Source: Bacillota bacterium (GTDB lineage Bacteria; Bacillota; SHA-98; Ch115). Taken from it: DNA of 64,000 nt. A program made the translations under genes and the position numbers. The notes beneath the pieces were generated by a model that did no database searches, had not been told where the DNA came from, and saw nothing but the letters and a program-made list of their open reading frames with translations. Location: the NCBI GenBank assembly GCA_013178415.1, contig JABLXA010000008.1:1-64000 (forward strand), given 5' to 3'. Positions 18,408-25,013 of this stretch are shown piece after piece; the first letter of the stretch is position 1; every line of letters begins with the position of its first letter.

Positions 18408-19472
18408 ATGGGTTATTTGCGCGAACTGTCTCCATCCATAAAGGAGCTATTGTACGAGGGTACCGTCATCGTAGCCCATCCGCTGGCGCTCGATGCGCAG
18501 CGGCAGCTGGATAGGCGCCGCCAAAGGGCGCTTACTCGTTATTACATGGACGCAGGCGCAGGAGGGATTGCGGTAGGGGTCCACACAACTCAATTTGCCA
18601 TTCGGGAGAAGGGTCTCTATGAGCCAGTCCTTCGCCTAGCAGCTGAGGCAGCTGATGAATGGAATCCTGGTCGCCCGTTCATAAAGGTAGCCGGTGTGAT
18701 AGGGCCTACAGATCAAGCCCTCGCCGAGGCAAAGTTGGCCGCGAGTCTGGGTTACGACCTTGCACTGGTGAGCAATGGCGGGCTCGGCAGCTGGAGTGAT
18801 GAGGCGCTCGTGGAACGGATGGAACGAATCGCCCGGATCATACCCGTATTCGGGTTCTATTTACAGCCTGCGGTGGGCGGTAGGCAGCTTGGCTATAGCT
18901 TCTGGCGCAAAGTAGCGGATATCCCGGGAGTGGTGGCGATCAAAGTTGCGCCATTCAATCGCTATCAGACCCTAGATGTCGTGCGCGCCGTCTGTGCCTC
19001 TGAGCGCAGAGACGAGATCGCTCTCTATACGGGTAATGACGACAACCTACTGGTCGACCTCTTGACACCCTATCGTTTTACCGTTGGCGGGCGGGTTGTG
19101 GAAAAGCATTTCGTGGGGGGGTTGCTGGGACACTGGGCTTTCTGGACCCGCCAGGCGGTGGCTCTGCTCGAAGAAGTCAAGCGCGCGCGAAGGCAGGAGG
19201 GCTCAATACCAGCATATCTGTTAGCTCGCGCGGCAGAAATCACTGACGCCAACAGCGCAGTCTTCGATGCCGCTCACCAATTCAGGGGGTGCATCCCTGG
19301 TATCCACGAGGTATTGCGACGTCAGGGGCTTCTCGAAGGTCGCTGGTGCCTGGATCCAGACGAAGAGCTTTCCGAGGGGCAGGCCGCTGAGATTGATCGC
19401 GTGTGCCGCGCATATCCCCATTTGACTGATGATGAATTTGTGCGGTCACACCTTCGAGAATGGCTGAGCTGA
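18408..19472 (+). CDS. DapA/NAL-superfamily aldolase-like protein
   Basis: A 354-residue dihydrodipicolinate synthase family barrel. It shows GGIAVGVHTTQFAIRE at the position of the substrate loop, GYDLALVSNGGLG, IPVFGFYLQPAVGGRQL and GVVAIKVAPFNRYQT, in which the Lys is at the Schiff-base position. A C-terminal extension follows. The pairing with a dehydrogenase or epimerase suggests breakdown of a keto sugar acid rather than lysine synthesis. Substrate is not readable from the sequence. ATG 18408 sits directly after the epimerase stop. Confidence 0.8.
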   Translation: MGYLRELSPSIKELLYEGTVIVAHPLALDAQRQLDRRRQRALTRYYMDAGAGGIAVGVHTTQFAIREKGLYEPVLRLAAEAADEWNPGRPFIKVAGVIGPTDQALAEAKLAASLGYDLALVSNGGLGSWSDEALVERMERIARIIPVFGFYLQPAVGGRQLGYSFWRKVADIPGVVAIKVAPFNRYQTLDVVRAVCASERRDEIALYTGNDDNLLVDLLTPYRFTVGGRVVEKHFVGGLLGHWAFWTRQAVALLEEVKRARRQEGSIPAYLLARAAEITDANSAVFDAAHQFRGCIPGIHEVLRRQGLLEGRWCLDPDEELSEGQAAEIDRVCRAYPHLTDDEFVRSHLREWLS

Positions 19473-19535
19473 AGAGGGTAGGGCCCGTCTGCGCCGAAAA
19501 TGGGTTTGCACGTTCGTAGGCCAGGGATTGCGGGC

Positions 19536-20009
19536 CTAACGGCCCCCATGGCGCCCATGACGACCCCAGGGCATGTTCCCGAATCCGCGTCCGCCCTGGT
19601 CGATGCGATGGACATCCTGCGCATCGCATTTGGGGCATGTCATATCTATGCCGCGTTCCCCTGTTCCAAATGGTACTTGAAACTCGTGACCGCATGCCCT
19701 ACATTTGAAGTGTCTCACAGCCAGACGGTAATTTCCGCCCTCCACCCGGAGCGCCTTGCCTTCGACCAGCGCTGTGGCGACCTTTTCCCTTGCGAGACTA
19801 AGGACGCGTTGAAATGTGGGCCTTGAAACCTGCATGCGCTCTGCACAGTCTTCCTGTTCAAGGCCCTCAAGATCCTTGAGTCTAATGGCTTCAAGTTCTT
19901 CAACAGATAGAATGATCTCCTCCAGATCCCTTGTAGGGACTCCGGCAGGCTTGAATACCGTCACTTCAGGGAGAAATTCGACGCGTCTGAATTTCGGCGG
20001 TCTGGGCAT
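19536..20009 (-). CDS. DUF134 family DNA-binding protein
   Basis: The N-terminus [23 protein letters not shown] and the helix-turn-helix stretch [37 protein letters not shown] (two quoted parts of one run) are diagnostic of UPF0251/DUF134. A zinc-ribbon-like CRACGH...CPKCDA pair sits at about residues 108-128, with a Gly/Arg-rich tail [19 protein letters not shown]. These small proteins resemble sigma region 4 and are probably transcriptional regulators. The extra ribbon is common in clostridial members. It is convergent with the aldolase gene. Confidence 0.9.
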   Translation of the reverse strand: MPRPPKFRRVEFLPEVTVFKPAGVPTRDLEEIILSVEELEAIRLKDLEGLEQEDCAERMQVSRPTFQRVLSLAREKVATALVEGKALRVEGGNYRLAVRHFKCRACGHEFQVPFGTGERGIDMTCPKCDAQDVHRIDQGGRGFGNMPWGRHGRHGGR

Positions 20010-20436
20010 TCTATCAACTCCTATATATAGATAGCCAAATTAACACTCTGGCCAGGCAATATCCTGGGCGCCGGGAATGTCGGAGCAGTTCCCCATGCCG
20101 CTACGGAAGCATCAGCAGAAGGCTTAAAACCCCCGGGGCGGGCGCCGCTATTTTCAGGGTAGCCCCCCATGCCGCCGGGGCGGCACCAACGAAAAATGAA
20201 AATGGCGCTCCGCTATTTTCAAACTAGCGCATTAGCGCGATAACGACATCAGCCCGGCAGCACGCTGCCTGAACTCTGGACTCTAGATTCAATTATCTAT
20301 AACCCTACTATATGATTTCCATGAACGAATGTCAAAATCTCCGGCCCTGGCGGGCGTATGATTTTTTTGAGATCCAGAAGACGGATTCACTGGTAACATA
20401 TTCTTTCATGCTGTGCTGGTGACTTAGTGCGACCAA
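20010..20436. other. Intergenic with GC-rich hairpins
   Basis: No gene is supported. It holds a terminator-like hairpin at 20198-20220 and several short GC-rich inverted words near 20120-20180 (gccgccggggcggc). Confidence 0.5.
20198..20220 (-). terminator. Possible rho-independent terminator, minus orientation
   Basis: A 10-base stem (GAAAATGGCG with CGCTATTTTC, one G-T wobble) closes a 3-base loop. Read on the minus strand it is followed by ATTTTTCG. No transcript is known to end here. Confidence 0.4.
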
Positions 20437-20688
20437 GACTGTCACAGGGGGTGACGAATATCGCGCCACCCTTGAACGCAGCCTGACGAAATCATCGCCA
20501 GCCTCGCCATCATCTTGATTAGAATATCGTCAGCCTTGCGCCCAGCCTGATCGAAATATCGTCACCTTGATCCAATATATACCAGTATTATGCTGGATAA
20601 TTGTCTCTTTGAATCTTCCAATTTAGCCCTGAGGTGGCCATGATTTCGCCATTTCTGAGGGGATGCTGCCGAGATTTTCGCCATCTTC
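20437..20688 (-). repeat. Non-coding repeat copy B, inverted relative to 6444-6827
   Basis: The reverse complement aligns with 6444-6490 and with about 6635-6827 of copy A. It lacks about 145 bases in the middle. The outer end reads GACTGTCACAGGGGGTGACG. Its inner end lies 13 bases from the first readable codon of a truncated solute-binding protein gene at 20701, so an insertion here probably broke that gene. Confidence 0.7.
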
Positions 20689-20700
20689 GGGTGGAGGCGT

Positions 20701-20955
20701 GATGGGAAGTTATATGCCATTCCATTGAATGTACAGCCTGTGGCAATGTACTATAATGCGACTGAATTGAAGAAATCCGGTCTTGAAAGGCCGAGGGCTG
20801 GATGGACATGGGACGATCTTAGACAGTATGCTCAGAAGCTGACCCGCCGTAATGACAGTACAATCACCACTTGGGGACTCACGGCAGAGGTGTGGGACGG
20901 CTTTTATATGCGTTCTTCTGGGAGAATAGTGGACATATAGCCAGCCTCAATCCCA
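20701..20955 (+). pseudogene. ABC sugar-binding protein, internal fragment with frameshift
   Basis: The readable part is DGKLYAIPLNVQPVAMYYNATELKKSG, then WTWDDLRQYAQKLTRR and WGLTAEVWDGF, a typical family 1 solute-binding middle (quoted in pieces). Near 20905 the frame shifts by one base: the family text LLYAFFWENSGHI continues in the next frame. There is no N-terminus, signal peptide or C-terminal half. A continuation to about 21233 is open but not recognised. Confidence 0.75.
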
Positions 20956-21242
20956 TTGTTTCTGGCGAGGTGGTCGATTGCGCCTCTGGTGAGGCATACA
21001 ATCGTGCTCCCCATGGGCCAGGCTGTTTCGAGATAGGGTGTATGGGCGAAATGAATAACTCTGTTTGTCGGTCCGCCAGCGGCGCGTCTATCAGGGCGCG
21101 AGAGGTCTGGCCTGCGGAGGGGGAGATATCCGTAGTATCTGGCAAATCCGCATGGATTTCAGGCCAGCGGGACGTGCTTGAGCTGCAGCTTGATGCGGGT
21201 GATTTGAGGATCTTTGAGATCTTGAGAGGTTGAGAGGCTGAT

Positions 21243-21923
21243 TTATTCCGAATAGCCTGTACCTTCGGATGAACCATTATTCCAATGGCGGGAGAGAATT
21301 TCCCATAGGATGTATATTCCCCCGGATATGGCGATCCCGAGCGGAGATGCATACCCCGCCCGCATGGCAAAATATGCCGCGGGGATAGCCAGGAGCAGGA
21401 TCGTATGAAGCTCTGTCAGGATCGCGACCCTCCAAGAGAAGTTCCCCTTTGCAGGCAAGCGCGGGCGAATCCTCGGGAAATACCGTGGCACCTTGGCGCG
21501 ATATTGCCGGTAATCATTCCCGAATTTCCTTTGCAAGAAGGATTCTTCTGAGGGGATGATGAATATCTCGTAAGTCAGGATGACTAGGATGGCCGCTATT
21601 ATATAAGATGGCCACCAGCCTGACATTACGCAAAAGCCTAGAGCTATGAGGCTATTAGCCAGGTATAGCGGGTTACGCACATAAGCATAGGGGCCTCCGG
21701 TTACAAGCGTGGGAGTATTGGCTTTGCGGTCCACTCTATGATGCTTGATGTATCCCGCTGCCCAGAAGCGAATTGAGATGCCAAGCAGCACAATTACGAT
21801 TCCAATGACAAATATGGATTTATTAGTTTTGGTGAAGATCATGGCAGCTATTAGCAGGGGAATGGGAATTGCGCCTCTCAGGTGAAATACGATGTTCCGG
21901 ATCCTTTCTATCAGCAGGTTCAC
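21243..21923 (-). CDS. Isoprenylcysteine methyltransferase-like integral membrane protein
   Basis: A 226-residue protein with about five membrane segments. The SAM-binding core motif TGGPYAYVRNPLYLANSL (about residue 75) and the later EESFLQRKFGNDYRQYRAKVPRYFP match ICMT/PEMT-type methyltransferases, which methylate lipids or unknown small molecules in bacteria. The GTG start overlaps the TGA of the NUDIX 3' fragment (GTGA), so the gene was once second in a NUDIX-ICMT operon. The C-terminus has one or two further hydrophobic helices. Confidence 0.85.
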   Translation of the reverse strand: MNLLIERIRNIVFHLRGAIPIPLLIAAMIFTKTNKSIFVIGIVIVLLGISIRFWAAGYIKHHRVDRKANTPTLVTGGPYAYVRNPLYLANSLIALGFCVMSGWWPSYIIAAILVILTYEIFIIPSEESFLQRKFGNDYRQYRAKVPRYFPRIRPRLPAKGNFSWRVAILTELHTILLLAIPAAYFAMRAGYASPLGIAISGGIYILWEILSRHWNNGSSEGTGYSE

Positions 21924-22060
21924 CCTTTCTCAACGATTTCTTTTAGTATTTGGAACATGAATGCCGTCTTATAGCATGGATCGAGAGAACTTATGTCTCT
22001 GGGCGGCAATACGTGATGGGATCCCTGCAGAACGTTGCGTGATGTCCATAAGAGGGGAAC
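21920..22060 (-). pseudogene. 3' fragment of a NUDIX hydrolase gene (copy of 23122-23772 tail)
   Basis: Read on the minus strand, this encodes VLQGSHHVLPPRDISSLDP and CYKTAFMFQILKEIVEKG before a TGA. It is the C-terminus of the intact NUDIX protein with four changes in 36 residues. DNA identity to 23138-23262 is around 90%. It keeps the natural overlap with the methyltransferase start, so this was the original 3' end. Upstream of about 22060 homology fades. Confidence 0.85.
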
Positions 22061-22319
22061 CTTGTATGCCACAATCGTTACAGACGCCCAAGCTCACCTT
22101 GCCTCTTGAAGCCTATATCAGTAAAATGTATAATTGGATTGTTATGGAACTCATATTTGCGGCGGTTTTTTCTTCTACGGGTTAGGGGGTCTGGCGTTTC
22201 AATTAGTTATCCTATGCATAGGCACGGAAGCTCATGATGCGCAAGTCGAAGGATGATTTGCCTCAATCAGGTTCAACCCTCGTCACTCCGAGGGGATACT
22301 ATACCAGGAGGATTGCCAA
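22061..22319. other. Unassigned segment before HEPN gene
   Basis: No gene is supported. It ends in CAGGAGG, the ribosome site of the HEPN gene. Bases 22154-22185 hold a T-rich tract (gcggttttttcttct). Confidence 0.4.
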
Positions 22320-22725
22320 ATGAACACGGAGGAACAGGTTAACGAATGGCTTGAGATCTCCCAGGAGGATCTGGAGGTAGCGCAGCTTTGTTATAGCGGC
22401 AGGAAATTCCTTCATTGCGCATACATGTGCCAACAGGCGGTGGAAAAAGCATTAAAGGGTTTGATCGCCGCTCAGGGTGAAATTCCTTTGCCCATTCATA
22501 ATTTAGGCAATGGAAGCCGATGTTTGGGAGTGCCTGAGCATGGAACAACGGATTTTTCTGCGCGCATTGACGACTTATGCCATTGAAGCACGCTATCCGG
22601 AGCGCAAAAGAAAATTGCACGAGATCTGCACCCAGAGCGAAGCCGGACGGGTCTTACATGATGCCGGGGAGATGATATCTTGGATAGGCGAATTAATAAA
22701 CGAGCGGCTCTCCCAAGAGAAATAG
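22320..22725 (+). pseudogene. HEPN-domain protein (toxin-like) with a frameshift
   Basis: The first frame has VNEWLEISQEDLEVAQLCY, FLHCAYMCQQAVEKALKGLIAA and PLPIHNLG, a standard HEPN start. Near 22505 the match moves to the next frame and continues RIFLRALTTYAIEARYPERK and RVLHDAGEMISWIGELINERL. An RKRKLH (Rx4H-type) stretch follows the ARYP motif. A single lost base would explain it. HEPN proteins pair with MNT nucleotidyltransferases, and the MNT gene overlaps its 3' end. Strong AGGAGG lies 8 bases before ATG 22320. Inactive toxin, sequencing error and programmed slip are all possible. Confidence 0.75.
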
Positions 22726-23027
22726 TTATTTACAGGGTAAAGAAAGCCGCCTTAGAGATCTCAAAGCTGATTCCACTAGATTGTGTCTATCTTTATGGAT
22801 CCTATGCCCATGGTAGGCCTAAGCCCTATAGCGATGTTGATGTGGCTGTGGTTTCTCCAGCTTTTGGGGGAGATATCATCAAGGATACAGTCTTTCTGAT
22901 GGAGCATTTTGAAAAGACTGGCCTTATGGTAGAGCCGCGTGCTTACACGCGCGAAGAATTGCGCCAGGCTCAGGCTGGGACTTTCCTATATGATGAAGTC
23001 TTAAAGAAGGGATTCCGGATTTTGTAG
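22680..23027 (+). CDS. MNT-type nucleotidyltransferase (antitoxin-like partner of HEPN)
   Basis: The minimal nucleotidyltransferase motif is YLYGSYAHGRPKPYSDVDVAVV (split here: GSYAHG and SDVDVAVV), with both metal Asp residues and a later EPRAYTREEL. MNT proteins of this kind AMPylate or otherwise neutralise the paired HEPN RNase. The C-terminus is KKGFRIL, about 115 aa, normal size. A TTG start at 22680, inside the HEPN gene, has GGGGAG 7 bases upstream. A short hairpin (23033-23049) follows the stop. Confidence 0.8.
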   Translation: MDRRINKRAALPREIVIYRVKKAALEISKLIPLDCVYLYGSYAHGRPKPYSDVDVAVVSPAFGGDIIKDTVFLMEHFEKTGLMVEPRAYTREELRQAQAGTFLYDEVLKKGFRIL

Positions 23028-23032
23028 ATTCA

Positions 23033-23049
23033 GGAAGACAATGTCTTCC
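23033..23049 (+). terminator. Hairpin after MNT gene
   Basis: A 7-base perfect stem GGAAGAC/GTCTTCC with a 3-base loop lies 6 bases after the MNT stop. There is no T-run, so termination is uncertain. Confidence 0.35.
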
Positions 23050-23121
23050 GAACTCCTAGTCCCGCGCATATAGCCCGTACAGGTCACTCGCGCAGCAGTC
23101 TAAGGCCGCTCCCATGGTAGT

Positions 23122-23772
23122 CTAATGGAGGGGGCCATTCTCAACGGTCTCTTTTAGTGTTTGGAACATGAACGCCGTCTTATAACATGGATCGAGAGAA
23201 CTTATGTCTCTGGGCGGCAATGTGTGATGGGACCCCTGTAGAACGCTGCGGGCTATCCATTCACAAAGGGCCTCGAAGGGTTCATCGAATGCCTCCATGT
23301 CTTCCAGGGAGAAATATCGCGCCCGGTCATTTTCTTTTCCATCAGCCAGCGGCTCTCCATCTATATGATGGCACAGGAAGACAACATAGATCTGGGGTTC
23401 CCCTTCCCAATCCACATTGCAGATCCCAAGGAGGCCATCCATCCCCGCGATTATGCCAGCCTCTTCCCTAGTTTCACGCAGAGCAGCCATGTCAGGCGTC
23501 TCGCCAGGGTCCACAAATCCGGTGGGCAGGCTCCATTGCCCCTTCAATTTCCCATATGTTTGACGTACAAATAGAATCTTATTATCCCGTAACACGACAG
23601 CGCCTACTGACACAGACATTCTCGGAACTATCCCATGGAAATCAGGCTGCCGCTCACATGGTCGATCTACATACGAGCACTTGCATGATTGCCCCATGTG
23701 CAGGCGCTTTCGGGGGCGGCTGTCGTGAGGCGGCTTGCGCGGATTTGGAGTGCCATGATGGAATTGTGGCAT
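23122..23772 (-). CDS. NUDIX hydrolase
   Basis: The NUDIX box is complete: GFVDPGETPDMAALRETREEAGI (given as G at about 90, REx2REEAG). Before it come SVSVGAVVLRDNKILFVRQTYGKLKGQWSLPT-type strands. The N-terminal 50 residues (with C-K-C and P-C pairs) may be a decayed zinc ribbon, as seen in NADH-pyrophosphatase-like members; a start at MSVSVG (about residue 52) is possible. The C-terminus ends ETVENGPLH, unlike the EIVEKG end kept in the fragment at 21920-22060. So the last codons derive from sequence brought in at the duplication. Confidence 0.9.
   Translation of the reverse strand: MPQFHHGTPNPRKPPHDSRPRKRLHMGQSCKCSYVDRPCERQPDFHGIVPRMSVSVGAVVLRDNKILFVRQTYGKLKGQWSLPTGFVDPGETPDMAALRETREEAGIIAGMDGLLGICNVDWEGEPQIYVVFLCHHIDGEPLADGKENDRARYFSLEDMEAFDEPFEALCEWIARSVLQGSHHTLPPRDISSLDPCYKTAFMFQTLKETVENGPLH
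23138..23262. repeat. Direct repeat, NUDIX gene 3' end (matches 21927-22050)
   Basis: About 124 bases repeat in the same orientation 1.2 kb apart at around 90% identity. Both copies share the boundary word TTCTCAAC, beyond which the sequences diverge at once. The HEPN/MNT module lies between them. Confidence 0.85.
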
Positions 23773-24041
23773 GATTGAAACTCCCCCATTTCAGCCTTGT
23801 AGGCAATTCCTATTATATAGCATTATATTCCTCTTTTGAACTCCGTAGATAGAAAACTGAGCTCGGGCTTGAACTAGGGATAGCACATATTCGGAGCACC
23901 GGCAACGACCGGGCAGCACTGAGCGGCGCGTTTCTTGGGCCTTGGATCGCTGCCATCTCCGATCGGATTTTTCCCTCATTTCAACGTCGAATTAGACCGG
24001 CTCCCACACTTTGGTTTCATTCATGGAATTGCGGCATTATA

Positions 24042-24056
24042 TTCCACCATGCGGAA
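24042..24056 (+). promoter_or_regulatory. Putative IclR operator, imperfect copy
   Basis: TTCCACCATGCGGAA keeps the right half-site of the perfect palindrome found 76 bases downstream and most of the left. Confidence 0.45.
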
Positions 24057-24117
24057 AGTTTATTAATACGGAAGGAGATATGATATAGGCGACGAAATGT
24101 TTAAATGAGGAATTCAA

Positions 24118-24132
24118 TTCCGCAATGCGGAA
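24118..24132 (+). promoter_or_regulatory. Putative IclR operator, perfect palindrome
   Basis: TTCCGCAATGCGGAA is a perfect 15-base palindrome around a central A, 45 bases before the IclR-family start. Spacing and symmetry fit an autoregulatory operator for a dimeric winged-helix protein. Confidence 0.55.
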
Positions 24133-24176
24133 AGGCGAGAGAATGCCCATGATCTTGGAAAGGCAAGAGAGCGTTT

Positions 24177-25013
24177 ATGTCGATATCGCAGCAGCAAAAC
24201 AGGAACCTGGTCCGGTCTGTAGCCAAGTGTTTCGCGGTTCTTGAAAGCCTCGCAAATCATGAGGGTAGCATGAAGTTATCTGAGCTGAGCAAGGCCTTGG
24301 GGCTCCCGCCGAGCACCACCCATAGGCTGGTTTCATCCTTAATGGAGATCGGCTATGTCACCCAGGATCGGGAGACCGGGGAATACATGCTCGGCGTGAA
24401 GATACTCTTTCTTGCGGGTGTGGTATTAAAGAGGCTTGACCTCAGAAAGATCGCCTATCCTTTCCTTGAAAAGCTGCGTGACGAAACTGGCGAGACCGCA
24501 AATCTTGTGGTGTTGGATTCTGATGAGGTCCTTTATATAGAAAAGGTAGAGAGCCGGGCATCGATCAGGGCCTTTTCTCTCATCGGACGGCGGGCGCCGG
24601 TCCATGCGACTGGCGTTGGCAAAGTAATCCTGGCAGATATGGCCTGGCCGGAAGTGGTAGAGATTCTGGAAAAGAAAGGGATGCCAAGGTTGACTTCAAA
24701 CACCATAACAGATCCCAAACAGTTCATGGAGGAGCTAAATCGCGTCAGGCTCCAGGGGTATGCCCTCGACCGTGAAGAGTGCGAAGAGGGGGCAATTTGT
24801 GTCGCAGCTCCGGTTAGGGACCACAACGGCAAGACTGTTGCTGGCATGAGCATATCAGGACCAATTGGCAGGCTGACAGAGGACCGTCTCCCATTGCTCA
24901 TACAGATTGTCATGAAATATGCCGCGGGCCTTTCCAGGGCGCTGGGCTACGTGGATCGCCTGACGGTCGGTGATGATAACATTGCTAAGTCCAAGGAGGC
25001 GCCAACAATTTGA
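24177..25013 (+). CDS. IclR family transcriptional regulator
   Basis: A 278-residue IclR protein. The winged helix is SVAKCFAVLESLANHEGSMKLSELSKALGLPPSTTHRLVSSL (positions about 13-55), followed by the effector domain with LRDETGETANLVVLDSDEVLYIEKVES, GRRAPVHATGVGKVILA, LQGYALDREECEEGAICVAAPV and AGMSISGPIGRLT. It probably senses an organic acid such as glyoxylate or a sugar acid. ATG 24177 follows a GAAAGG. It overlaps the next gene by 4 bases (TTGA), so it is cotranscribed with it. The palindromes upstream suggest autoregulation. Confidence 0.92.
   Translation: MSISQQQNRNLVRSVAKCFAVLESLANHEGSMKLSELSKALGLPPSTTHRLVSSLMEIGYVTQDRETGEYMLGVKILFLAGVVLKRLDLRKIAYPFLEKLRDETGETANLVVLDSDEVLYIEKVESRASIRAFSLIGRRAPVHATGVGKVILADMAWPEVVEILEKKGMPRLTSNTITDPKQFMEELNRVRLQGYALDREECEEGAICVAAPVRDHNGKTVAGMSISGPIGRLTEDRLPLLIQIVMKYAAGLSRALGYVDRLTVGDDNIAKSKEAPTI

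Larger units (their letters stand above)
23773..24176. other. Intergenic region with IclR operators
   Basis: No supported gene. Its 3' half carries the palindromic elements at 24042-24056 and 24118-24132 and the AT-rich promoter region of the IclR gene. Confidence 0.5.

Noticed and set aside
20879-21370. 163-residue minus-strand frame
   Set aside because: It overlaps the binding-protein remnant and the methyltransferase end, and resembles nothing.
23041-23120. Possible tRNA-like fold between MNT and NUDIX
   Set aside because: No acceptor stem or T-loop consensus could be drawn.
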